A stretch of 64,000 nucleotides of DNA from contig NZ_CP101414.1 in assembly GCF_024338845.1 (NCBI RefSeq), forward strand, positions 434,001 to 498,000. Direction: 5' to 3'. A program made the translations under genes and the position numbers. Numbering within the stretch: the first letter of the stretch is position 1; each line of letters starts with the position of its first letter. Below, one piece after another: positions 1 to 10,398 of the stretch. Under the pieces are notes generated by a model. It had not been told where the DNA came from. It searched no databases and saw only the letters and a list, made by a program, of their open reading frames with translations. Source of the stretch: Mycoplasma bradburyae (GTDB lineage Bacteria; Bacillota_I; Bacilli_A; Mycoplasmatales; Mycoplasmoidaceae).

Positions 1-187
1 GAACATTAGCTACTTCAGATGAAGGATCGATTGGCATTCTATTTGTTGAACCATTTGATCCGGTTGTTTTAGAATTCGTAGATTGGGTTGCTGATTTAGA
101 GTCATCTCTACAACTAGCAGCCGCTAAGCTTAATAAAGATCCTACACTTAATAAGCTAATTAATTTGAAAATATTTTTTCTTTTCAC
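1..187 (-). CDS. Lipoprotein, VlhA-type leader (5' end only)
   Basis: Only the N-terminal 62 codons are in the window. The chosen start is GTG, followed by a Lys/Arg-rich n-region (KRKN), a hydrophobic stretch, and a lipobox AAAS-C with the cysteine at residue 26. The mature part begins with a Ser/Thr/Asn-rich linker. The leader closely resembles those of the VlhA/pMGA haemagglutinin lipoproteins of M. gallisepticum, recalled from family knowledge. The mature start lacks the proline-rich repeats usual in VlhA, so it may be another lipoprotein that shares the leader. It would be an outer-leaflet surface protein anchored by diacylglyceryl-cysteine. An AGGAAG Shine-Dalgarno lies about 10 bases upstream. 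No GAA trinucleotide tract, the VlhA switch, is visible upstream. Confidence 0.8.
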   Translation of the reverse strand, partial: MKRKNIFKLISLLSVGSLLSLAAASCRDDSKSATQSTNSKTTGSNGSTNRMPIDPSSEVANV

Positions 188-470
188 GAAATTTACTATC
201 TTCCTTGTTAATGATTTAAATCTAAATTTGCTCTTATATAATTTTTAGTTATTTAAATCCTCGAAAATTCTAACATAGCAAGGATATATGTTGTATTTTT
301 TACATTTTATAAGCATTTTTTTAAGAATTTATTGCGATGAAAAATCCTTAAAACATTTTTTTGTTAATAAAAAATTAACCATATTTATGAATTTAAAAAC
401 TCATTAAATATGGTTAATTTTGGTTTAAAATGATTATCTTAAAAACGATAAAATTGTCGTTTTATTTGGA
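188..470. other. Intergenic, lipoprotein 5' region and hsdR 3' region
   Basis: No coding potential was seen on either strand. The stretch holds the hsdR terminator hairpin (373-419), AT-rich upstream sequence of the lipoprotein gene and no GAA repeat tract. Confidence 0.6.
373..419 (-). terminator. Rho-independent terminator of the hsdMR operon
   Basis: A perfect 15-bp stem (373-387 with 405-419) encloses a 17-base loop. Read on the minus strand, the stem is followed by a U-rich run. It lies about 50 bases beyond the hsdR stop. Confidence 0.75.
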
Positions 471-3400
471 CTAATAGTCTAATTCAACACTAATTAATCA
501 GTTATAAAGTTCATCAACTAATTCGGTTCATAATCATTCGTTTGGTGAAATATGATTTTCAGGATTTTTCTTATTTATATACTCACAAAACTTTTCTTTA
601 TCAAAGATATCATATTCACTATCATTGATATAAAACTCAGCAAGTTCTTCAATTTTTGAAGCAATCTCTCTATTTTTGGAAGTCTTTTTAAGTTGGTAAT
701 AAATATCTTCAATTGTTGATATTATGTATTCGCAATTATCTAAATCCTTATTAACATCAATACCAATTGAGTTTAGATAATTGATAACCTTAGAATCGCG
801 ATAGCGTTTTTTGATCTCTTCAGAATAAGCGCTATATTCATAACCGCTTCCATCAGAGTTTTTAATTCTTTCTCTAGCTGTTGGATTGTTCTTAAGATCC
901 AATCTAACTTTTTCCATTTCTAATCTATTAGCTTGAGAAAGAATTTTACTTCCCTTTTTATACTTATCCTCATCGCCATCATTCAAGTAATCTTTTAATA
1001 GTTTTTCGATGTAATCATTATTAATAATTTGCGATTTTTCTTGAGAAATTCAACCATCTTGTTGGTAATAATCATCAGGTAAATCATCAGATTTTTGCAT
1101 AATGATCTTTTCGATATCATCAACATAAGTTTTACATATCGCTATCGCATCTTCATAACGTGATTTTAAAAATTTAAAGGTTTCTTGATTAAGCCCTTCT
1201 TCAATAAGAATCACCGATTTTTTATTAGGTTTATTTTCTTCAGATTCATCATCATATGAAATGAAATCATCAAACTCAATATATAATTGATCGTTAGAAC
1301 TAGGAAGTTCTTTTACATTTTCTCAATCAAAACCTTGACGCTTAGCAGATACAAATCTGCTCATTAATTTGTAATACTTTTGAATGTATTCAACACAAGT
1401 TTCAGGGTCTTCTAGTTTTTCATCAAAATTTGTCTTTTTATCCTTGATAAAAATATCACAAATATCACGGAAAGCTTCGTTCATTTTATCGATATTTTCT
1501 TTGATATTAGGAACAAAAATCTGATCAGTATTACCTTCACAGAATAAACGATAAGCTTCATCGATGTTCTTCTTCATCGTAGCTACCTTACGGTAATAAA
1601 CTACAGATCCGTGCGGTTTTACTCCGTGTTCATTATGAACTCTATTAGTTCTTGAAATTGCTTGGATTAATGATTCGTATTCTAGAACCTTATCTAGATA
1701 TAAACAGCTAACTCACTTAGAGTCAAAACCAGTTAACATTTGATCAACAACAATAACAAGATCTAATACTGCTTCTGGAGTTTTATCGATATATGAATAA
1801 GATTCTTTATGAGCAAGACGTAATGCAACATCTTTTTTATATTCATCTCATTCAAATGGTTGTCAATTTGTATTGAAGTTATTGTTATATTTTTCAATGA
1901 TCTCATCCATTGCTTGTTTACGGAATTGATCTTTCTCAAAAACTACTTGACCAACGTTGTAGAAATTATCAACATTTGGATCGAAAATAGCGGTTATTTT
2001 TAATTTTTTATCTTCAGGTAAATCTTTAGATAACTCTTCAAAAAGTCTAAAATAATCAATTGCTTCAACAATTGAATTTGTTGCTAAAATGCTGTGGAAT
2101 TTTTTATCAGAAGTTAATTTATTGTTGTTATCTAAAATTTCATTGACAACTTTAATTCGGTGTTTTTTACCAAACCATTTTTCACTGTTATCAATTTTTT
2201 CTTCAAACTTAATATCATCTAATGATTGCAATTTTTTTAAGTAATTAGCATACTCTTCTTTTTGTTTTTCGCTAGCATTAGCTAAGTATTCATTTTCATT
2301 TAGATCTGGATTAAGATCTAGAAAAACCTTACTTCTAGCGTAACGTTTTTTAGCAAATGAATATTCAACCGTCTTAGCAATACTTGGGTCGACTGGTAAA
2401 ATACTCTTATCATCCAAAGCTTGCTTAATTGAATAAGTATGTAATTCATCACCAAAAATTTGTTTAGTAGTATTACCGAACTCTTTATCAAATACTGCTT
2501 TCTTTGCGTTTTGAGCATAGATGGGGGTTCCTGTAAATCCAAACCAGATCGATTTGCTAAACATATTTCTTAAACCATTAAACATTTCACCAAATACACT
2601 TCGGTGACACTCATCAATAATAAAAACATTTCTGCGATTAGCTATTTTTAATAGCTTTTCTTCGTAAAATTCATTACTTATCAAACGATAGATCATTTGA
2701 ATTGAAGTTTTTATTATTCGATCTTCTGCTTTTCTTGAAATTATCTTATTGTATAGCTCTTTAGTGCTAGTTGAATCCTGAATGTTTTTATTGCTGTTAT
2801 CTGAAAAATTACGATATTCCAGGATTGATTGATGACCTAATTGAACTCGGTCAAAAAGAAAGATAACTTTATCCAAAGGATAATGACCATTTAAGTTATT
2901 CTTTTCAAAGATTCAATCATAGATATGTTCAGCCGCTTTTCAAGAGGTCATAGTTTTACCAGAACCAGTCGCGTGATAAATATAACCACCTTCAAAAGTG
3001 TTACTAATTATGCTATCTTCTAATTTTTCTTCGATTTTCTTAACAGCGTGGTATTGATAACTTCTTAAAACTTTAAGAGTTTTATCTCCAGCATCTGCAA
3101 TAGTAAATTTACTAATGATTAAGTGAGCTTGAGGAATTGCTAAAAATTCCTTAATAAAATCTTTTCAATCGGTAATTTTATTGTTTTTATCATCAGTTCA
3201 GTTAAAACAAAATTCACTAGAAAACTTACTGTAATCTTGTTCATATTCACTTCTGCTTCGTGCGTTTGCAAAATACTTAGCATTTTCAGGTTGCATCGAA
3301 ACAAACAATTGAACACAACTCATTAAACCTTCATCAAAAACACCTTCAGAATGGTATTGTTTGATTTGTGAAAAACCTGAAATAACACCATTACCTATAT

Positions 3401-3866
3401 TCTTTAATTCGATATGAATTAATGGCATTCCATTAATTAATAAGGTAATGTCGCCACGTCTATTTCTATCTCTTAAACAATTAAATCTTGGTTGTTTAAT
3501 TATTTGATAAATGTTCTTAGCTCCACCATTTACATTTTTGTTAAAAATGTATAAGTCAATTTCTTTAGACTCACCATTCTCATCAGGATCTCTTCTAAAA
3601 ATGATGTTGCCATTTAATAAGAATTTGTTGAACTTATAAGGGGTGTCTTCTTTCTTGATAATATCAATTATTCTTCTAACTTCATCTTCGCTAAGTCTGC
3701 GTTCACCAAGCTTGTTCGGTGCAGAGTTGTTATTATGCAGAATTTCGATAAAATTATCGATAATTTGCTTACTATTTCAATTTTCAAAAAGACCTCCATC
3801 TCAACCATATTCTTGGAGTTTTTTGATTACTTCTTTTTCAAATTCTAATTCACTATTATAAGTCAT
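471..3866 (-). CDS. hsdR: Type I restriction enzyme, R (motor/nuclease) subunit
   Basis: 1131 residues in one uninterrupted frame under code 4. HsdR cuts unmodified DNA after ATP-driven translocation, as part of an R2M2S complex. The N-terminal nuclease shows a PD-(D/E)xK arrangement, with D139 in GDITLL and the ExK pair E153-L-K155 (IELKN). The SF2 motor has Walker A ATGSGKT near residue 300 and a DEAD-box variant DECH near 414. Start ATG at 3866. It follows hsdM by 55 bp and is probably co-transcribed with it. No hsdS lies beside it; the specificity genes are at 24.4-26.1 kb. Length is normal for the family and the motifs are intact, so the subunit looks functional. Confidence 0.95.
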
Positions 3867-3921
3867 ATTAAATCCCTTTTTACTGTTAAATGGGTATAAG
3901 AAAATTAGTTAGATAAACTAA

Positions 3922-6543
3922 CTAATTAGAATTTTTTAATAGGTTTTTTAAATCTTCAATACCTTTTTCATCATTCTTATCTGATGTTGTTAATTGATCT
4001 AATAGTTCAACTAATTCACCTTGAATTTCATTAATTTGATTTTGAATTTCTAAAAGATTATTCGAATATTTTTCGTTTAAACTTACTAAATCATAAGATA
4101 AGTTTTCAAAGAATTTATCAACTAATCCAACTAAGCTATCAACAATCGGATTAATTCATTTATCAACTAAAAGTTCTTTAACTTGTTCTTCAGTTAATGA
4201 TTTAGCAATAACTAAAGATTCTGAATTTAATTCTTTTTCTAACTTCTTCTTTTTAGTATCAATTTGATCCTTTAATTCGGTAGATAATTTTTGTATTTCA
4301 AGAACCTTAGCTTCAAAAGAATCACTATCTTCTTCAGCTATAGAATTAAATTCTTCAAGAACTTCTTTAGTTAATTTTTTGTTATCTATTTTCTTTAATT
4401 CTTTAGTGAAATAATTCGCATTATCTGATTTTTCTTCTTCAGAAAACGATTCGTAAATTTCATTAATTCTTTCACTATATTCTTTTGATGATTCATTAAG
4501 AGCTAATCATTGATTATACTTTTCGCTAAAGAAACGTTTCTTAATAAGATCTAATGAAATGATTGAATCATTATCATCTGTATTTTCATTAGTTTTAATT
4601 TCATTAATGTTCACATCAAAGATAGCTGCTCTTACAAAACCATCTGATAAAATCGACATCATATCATTTGATATAAAATTTCAGTTATCATCAAATGTTT
4701 GATAAGCTTCATATTTCTCGATGAATTTTGAATTTTTGATAATTGCATTAATTTTTTCATAAACCTTATCTTTAAGAATGTCTAATGAGAATGAATCGAC
4801 ACTATCGTTCTTTTTAGTTTTTAGTTGTTCATCTAATTTATCAATTAATTCTGTTTTAAGAACATTCGATAGATTTTGTATTGTTGTTTTTTCGTTTAAC
4901 TTATATTCATTAACTTCTTTATTTTTAGATATAAGATCAAAAATATCGTTATTATTTAAGTCATAATAACCTTTTTTGGTTTCTTTAAACAACTCTTTCT
5001 TTAATGATGAGAATAGTTCTCAAACATTATTTCATTTGTTAAGCTCAGTGTTTGGAATGCCGCCATTTATTATTGCATAAATATCTTGATGATCACTACT
5101 TTCTGTAGTATTTACATATCTCGAAATATTAAGGTTATATTTGTTTTCAATGATTTCTTTTCTATCAACAGCTCTGTAGAAATCACCTGATATATTTCTA
5201 TTCTTTTTAAATTCTTTATAAACATCGATAATTCGTTTGATATCAGATGATCTTAATTTGTGTTTTTTACCTTCTTTTATATAGAAATCTTTAGCATCAA
5301 TAAATAAGATATTGCCGTCATTATTCTTAGAATTTGAATTCTTAAGAATCATTATAATTGTTGAAATTTCTGTTCCATAAAAGATATTAGAAGGTAATCC
5401 GATAACTGCTTCTATGTGTTTTCCTTCAACTAATTTAGTTCTAATTTTCTCTTCAGCACCACCTCTGAATAAAACGCCATGAGGTAAAACTATAGTAACA
5501 ACACCTTCAGTATTAATATGATGTAAATCATGTAATAAGAAAGCATAATCTGCCTTCGTTTTAGGAGCTAAGCCGAATTCGGTAAAACGCATATCACCTT
5601 GTTTAGGTTCTCAATGAATAGAATATGGTGGGTTTGATACCACAGCATCTACTCTTAATGGCTTATTAGTTTCAGGTCCATCAAGCGGTCAATCTGAAGT
5701 TAAAGTATCAGCTTTTCTAACTTCAATTTTTCGTTTTGAAATACCTCTCATTATTAGGTTCATTCTTGTAAGGTTATAAGCTTCTACTTTGATATCTTGA
5801 GCGTAGTAACTTATTAATTTCTTATTAAATGTTCTTTGTAAAGCATCACCTATAGTTAATAATAATGAACCTGAACCAGATGTCGGGTCATACACTTTAA
5901 TTGATTCGTTAGGTTTTTTAACATCTTTTAGGTTTTCATGAACTATTTCAGACATTAATATTGAAACTTCATGCGGTGTATAGAATTCTCCACTCTTTTT
6001 ACCTGCGTTTTCAGCAAATCTTGAGATTAAATATTCATAAACAAAACCTAAAATATCGTAATTTTGTTTATTATCTATTGGAATGTCTCTAACGATATTA
6101 AATAATTCTTTAAGCCGTTTATCAAGTTCGATTGAAGAAACCTTGTTGTTTTCTTCTTTACCTAAATCACTTAAAGAGTTAGCTAGATCATTAAAGATTC
6201 CACTATACAAACCAACGTGTTTATTTTTCTCAGAGTTTAGTGATTCTTCAAACTTTAAGAAAGCATCTCTAATTGGTTTAGTTTTAATATATTTATCTTC
6301 ATCCTTTAATCATGTTGAAAATAAATTCTCTTCTTCAATAAAAAAACCGTTAGCGATGAATGATGTATCTTTTAAATCTTGCCCGCTATCTTGAATCTTA
6401 TTATTTATTTCTTCTTGCCTTTCAGATAAGAATTTATAGAAGATAAAACCTAGGATGTAATCCTTGTATTTACTTGAATCAACTTTAGTTCTAAGACTAT
6501 TTGCTGCTTGTCAGATTCTGCTTGCTAATTTCTGTTTGTTCAT
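3922..6543 (-). CDS. hsdM: Type I DNA methyltransferase (N6-adenine), M subunit
   Basis: 873 residues. The N-terminus has the four-helix HsdM signature (RIWQAANSLR...YILGFIFYKFLSE). The catalytic domain carries the AdoMet motif DPTSGSGS near residue 220 and the N6-adenine motif NPPYS near residue 304. It transfers a methyl group from AdoMet to adenine in the site chosen by HsdS. The protein is much longer than classical HsdM of about 530 residues. The extra 350 or so C-terminal residues are rich in Lys, Glu, Leu and Asn and look helical or coiled-coil, likely contacting HsdS or HsdR (inference). ATG at 6543 is chosen because the family N-terminus begins there. It is first in the operon, and a long AT palindrome lies just upstream. 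Confidence 0.94.
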
Positions 6544-6601
6544 TTTGAAATCGATATTTCGTTAGGTTAATTATTACATAAATAATAATTTTTCGATTAT
6601 G

Positions 6602-6633
6602 TATAATATAATTTATTAATAAATTATATTATA
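6602..6633. promoter_or_regulatory. 32-bp perfect AT palindrome upstream of hsdM
   Basis: Two 14-bp inverted arms (6602-6615 and 6620-6633) flank TTAA. Each arm contains TATAAT, so a -10 element is present for both directions. It lies 59 bp upstream of the hsdM start, fitting a promoter or operator. A simple AT-rich accident cannot be excluded. Confidence 0.45.
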
Positions 6634-6744
6634 TTACAGAATAATTTTGTTAAAAAAAGTAGCTTCGGAGCGCTTTATTTATTTTGTTGGTTTAATTTAA
6701 ATTGTTTATGTATTAACTTGTTTTTAAATGAACAAGACTTCCGT

Positions 6745-6780
6745 ATTACGATATAGTAGTAGATTACGATATAGTAGTAG
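6745..6780 (+). repeat. Tandem duplication of an 18-bp unit
   Basis: The unit ATTACGATATAGTAGTAG occurs twice, head to tail and identical (6745-6762, 6763-6780). It is noncoding here and the purpose is unknown. Confidence 0.8.
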
Positions 6781-7153
6781 AAAACATATTAATCGAATTA
6801 ACATACATAAAACTTATAAGGATGATTTAACTAGATTTAAGAATCCTAAAAAAACGTAAAACAAACCAAAATTAGAATTTTTATAAAAAAGTTATTTAAT
6901 AATTGAAGTTTTTTTGGCTTCAAAATAAAACGGTGTAACCTATTAGAATAACATAATCAAGATTATTTACAACTCACAGAAGGTATTTATAGATTCAAAT
7001 CACAATTAATATTGTCGCTTTTTAATTCGTTGAAAGCCTTTAAAATAAAGGATTTTAACAACAAAACACTGGTCGGAATTTTTTGTTTAAAAATTTTTTA
7101 AAAAATTTAATTGGTTAGGTATTGATTTTTTACAAAAATGCGTTAATATATGG

Positions 7154-7369
7154 ATGAATAATATAAAAAAAGAAAATATGAAGGTTTCTGCCATTAAGAC
7201 TGATTCAGAATATTTCCAGATCTCACTAAACGCAATTTTTGATAAGGTTCAAAAAAATAAATTTATCAATACTAAATGATTGCAAAAATTTAATAATAGT
7301 GAATTTAGAAAATTTTTGAATAAATGGCAACCTATTAAAGTCGAAGAAACAGTTAATGATTTTTGTTAA
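7154..7369 (+). CDS. Small hypothetical protein (71 aa)
   Basis: A code-4 ORF with one UGA-Trp codon, starting ATGAATAAT. The product is charged (MNNIKKENMKVSAIKT...). I recognise no domain. No strong Shine-Dalgarno is visible and the ORF is short, so it may be a relic. It is followed 93 bp later by another unrecognised ORF on the same strand. Confidence 0.35.
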
Positions 7370-7462
7370 ATAAAGAAATAACAATCGATCTAAATTAAAA
7401 AATAACTAGATTAAATTAAAAACCATCTTCACTTTGAATAAATAAAATTATAGGTACTACAT

Positions 7463-7876
7463 ATGATCTTCCAGAAAAAGAGAGAATTATTAATAAGCAA
7501 ACCAAGAGTTTATCTAAACTTAAAATCACGAATGATATCTAACTTACTTAAAATAGACCGCGAAACTGTTACCCTTCAATTAGAATACAACTGAGCCGCT
7601 GATAAATCAGGTAATATAGCTCTGATTAATAAAATCAATAAATTAATTGATAGAAGCTGAAACACTAGTCTAAAAAAGTTAGTTGCTAAATTTAAAAAGA
7701 TCCAAAAATGAACTGAAGATGAAGTTAAATACTTTTCTTCAAGTATTATCGAGTTACAGGATAAAGAATTATCATTATTCTTAAATATTAATAATAGAAA
7801 CGATAATAAGCGAGGCTTATTAAAAGTAAAAAAGCAAAATAGCGGGCTTTTTAATATGTCTAGATCTGCTGCATAG
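7463..7876 (+). CDS. Hypothetical protein (137 aa), accessory region
   Basis: An open frame that needs UGA to be read as Trp three times (YNWAAD, RSWNTS, QKWTED), so a standard-code search misses it. The product is basic, likely helical and soluble, without a signal peptide or membrane segment. No family is recognised. A good intrinsic terminator 41 bp after the stop supports a real transcription unit. It lies between the type I operon and the protease operon, together with the 71-aa ORF. Confidence 0.5.
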
Positions 7877-7916
7877 CGGCATTTCTAGCAAATCTCTCAA
7901 TCTTCAAGATATATAA

Positions 7917-7941
7917 AAGTGTTGAACAAACGCTTTTTTTT
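7917..7941 (+). terminator. Intrinsic terminator of the accessory ORFs
   Basis: A 7-bp stem (7917-7923 with 7929-7935, one G-U pair) with loop GAACA is followed by a run of T. Confidence 0.7.
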
Positions 7942-8004
7942 ATTTTTTTATAAGAAAACTAGGGATTATTAACGAATTATCTAAGTAAAATTAATCATAA
8001 TAAC

Positions 8005-8040
8005 AAAAAATATAAGCCTTAAAAGGCTTATATTTTTTTT
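8005..8040. terminator. Bidirectional terminator
   Basis: A hairpin centred at 8020/8021 (TATAAGCCTT then AAGGCTTATA) has A-rich and T-rich flanks on both sides. It can end the minus-strand rpmG-to-8071 operon and plus-strand read-through. Confidence 0.8.
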
Positions 8041-8070
8041 GTGTTTGATCAAATATTATCTTGTTAAAAA

Positions 8071-8490
8071 CTAAGAAAAATCTTTTTTATTCTTTAATGA
8101 AGTTACTTTTACTTCGTCATCATCTTCTTCTTTAGGTTTTTCTTCTGAATTATACATTGAAAAACCATTACCAAAAGTACTTATAAAAGTATCCATGTTT
8201 TCCATAAATTCACTGAATTTTTTTGAATGTTCTTCAGATTGTCCATCACCAAACAAAGCTTCATTAACTTTTTGGAAAACTTCTCCTAAATTAGCAATGT
8301 TAAGAGTATCTATAGAATCTGGAATTTGTCCAGTAAATTTACTTATATTTAACAATTCACCAATAGCTGCATATTTATCAAAACCCAATGCTTTTAATAA
8401 ATCGCTTTCGCTAACATCGTCGGTTACATTTAATCGTTCTTTTAGTTCTTCTTTAGATAACTTAAGTATTTGCGCTAATTTCTCTAACAT
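8071..8490 (-). CDS. Small acidic cytoplasmic protein, unknown (139 aa)
   Basis: No family is recognised. The N-terminal 35 residues (LAQILKLSKEELKERLNVTD) look like a small helical module. The C-terminus is acidic (KEEDDDE) with a basic tail. There is no membrane segment or signal. The start overlaps the 3' end of the upstream membrane-protein gene by 29 bp, so the two are translationally coupled and may work together. It is last in the long operon, just before a strong hairpin. Confidence 0.7.
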   Translation of the reverse strand: MLEKLAQILKLSKEELKERLNVTDDVSESDLLKALGFDKYAAIGELLNISKFTGQIPDSIDTLNIANLGEVFQKVNEALFGDGQSEEHSKKFSEFMENMDTFISTFGNGFSMYNSEEKPKEEDDDEVKVTSLKNKKDFS

Positions 8491-8938
8491 CTTCTTTCGC
8501 TTTTCTTTCTTGAATTTCTAATAATAATGTTTTAGCAATAATTAATTGTTTCTTTTGGTATTTGGTAATTCTAAAAAAACATTGATTCTTTTTGAAAAAT
8601 AAGTTTGTAGCTGTTGCTATATCAAGATAAGTGCTACGTTGCTTTGTATACATAAAGAATCCAAAAATCCCAAATCCTAATACTATTAAAAAAGCAATTA
8701 AGAATAATCTTGATTCAATTAATTGATAAGTTTGACCATCGGCATTTTTATCCATCATTACCATTATTGTGGTGTTAGGTATTTTATTTTGATTTTTAAA
8801 AAAGATTGATAATCCGATGATAAAAACAATAATACCGCTTAAAAATCCGACAACCATCATTATTCATGGTTGTTTTTTATTTCTAATACATCAATCAATC
8901 GATTTGATTATTTCGCTAATGTTCCGATTGGATCTCAT
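8462..8938 (-). CDS. Membrane protein, two predicted TM helices (158 aa)
   Basis: The chosen start (ATGAGATCC at 8938) overlaps the end of the upstream peptidase gene by 31 bp; an internal ATG pair near 8860 is an alternative. TM segments lie at about residues 27-45 (IMMVVGFLSGIIVFIIGLSI) and 76-96 (FLIAFLIVLGFGIFGFFMYT). The cytoplasmic tail is basic. No known domain was recognised. Confidence 0.65.
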
Positions 8939-10398
8939 GGTTCTAGTAATATCGGTTTTTTATCAAACTCTTTTTTAAGATTTAATTTATCGATTAAATC
9001 TTCAAATAATGGCTTAGTAATTGTTACTTGGTAAGCAAATTTTTTGAAGTAAGAATCTGACATTACAAAAAAACCTTCGTGACCAACATCATTACCTCAT
9101 GAGTTTTCAATCTTCCATTTGTTAATCTTTAAATTAGCCATTGCTTGATTTAAGTATTCATAAGCTTGTTTAGTTTTCTTAGCTGATACTAATTTGTTAA
9201 ATTCCATATCGATATCTAAGAAACTATCAAGATCTAAATCAACACCAGTAATCACCATTGCGTGGTTAACTGCTGATAATCAATAATCTAATTGATCAGC
9301 TTTTTCTAGAGATAAATCAACATTAAATAATGTTTCATAATCAAATGATTGATCATCTCAGAAAGTTCTAGCTTGGTTTAAGTAAATTTGTTTTACTTCA
9401 CTACCAAATCATACAGGGTTTTTATTTAACAATTGTTTGATTGTTAAATAACTAAATAAACCTTGTTCTAAGTTGTAATGAATAACTTCTTCACCTTCAA
9501 CTACGTTGTTTAAGTATTTAACACCGAAAGTTTGGTTAAATGGTTTCTTAATTGATGGTGCGTTGATAACTGAGATAAAACCTTGATTTTCAATTAAATC
9601 ACTGAAATATTTTTTATAAAAACTTAATGGAGTGTAGTTTTTTTCTGTGATTTTTGATGAATGATAATTAAATCTAGATTCAGAACCATCACTAGAATCA
9701 CTCTTAGTTATTTTTGTATAACTAAAGTCAAAACTACTAGGTAATTCACCATAAATTGTGCTTAGTAAATAGAAAACATCATCTAAAGCCTTTGTTTTGA
9801 TTTTTTGTAATTCTTCAACTGGTTTATCTTTGTTTTCAAGAATACTAGCAGCTGCTTTATTTAATTTCAAGTTAATTAAGTAATTAACTTGGTTAGTTGA
9901 TGAAGTGTTAGCAGTATCTGGCATTACGCTCTTAGGTACTAATCCATATTTTTTAATTACGTTAGTAAGCATAGTTCACTGACCACCATCAGCAACACCA
10001 TTTCTTAAGATGAAAGTTAAAGTACGATCTCTTAATTTTTCATTTCTTAGATCGATAACTGATTCTAAGAAATAGTTACAACGTTCAAATTTATCTCAGA
10101 AAGCTAAGTAGCTTTGTGATAATTCTAAATCGTCAATATTAAGTTCTTTAGCTAAGTAATATCTTAATAAGTTCAATCCAGCAAAGATTCAGCAACGACC
10201 AGTTTGGAATTGGTTTACAACATCTAAACTTGGTAGATCAACATTGAAAGATAATGAGTTTTTTGAAAAATTATACCCATTGTAAGCTACAGCTTTAGCA
10301 CCATTAGCATTTAAGATATTAGTTAATTGTTTGTTAAATTTAGATCTTGATAATGCCTGGATTTGTTTAATTGAGTCTTTTAGTTCTAATTTTGACAT
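8908..10398 (-). CDS. Aminopeptidase C-like cysteine peptidase (C1B, bleomycin-hydrolase family)
   Basis: 496 residues. The papain-fold catalytic set is intact: QTGRCW with C69 as nucleophile, the His motif NHAMVITGVD and the Asn motif ENSWGNDVGHEGF. The family forms cytosolic hexamers that trim N-terminal residues from peptides, which suits a peptide-scavenging mycoplasma. The C-terminus (WDPIGTLAK) resembles the family's active-site-occluding tail. It is the second of two tandem copies; its ATG overlaps the stop of the first as TAATG. Slightly longer than PepC of about 450 aa. Confidence 0.9.

Larger units (their letters stand above)
6544..7153. other. Intergenic, AT-rich, hsdM upstream region
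   Basis: About 610 bp with no convincing gene on either strand. It contains the 32-bp palindrome at 6602-6633 and a tandem 18-bp duplication at 6745-6780. The rest is low-complexity AT-rich DNA, possibly remnants of decayed accessory genes. Confidence 0.5.

Noticed and set aside
3643..3861. Plus-strand ORF of 72 codons with Ser/Leu-rich product
   Set aside because: It lies antisense inside hsdR, whose frame is clearly conserved; several similar antisense ORFs (such as 6083-6394, 8195-8521 and 13722-14006) are rejected for the same reason.
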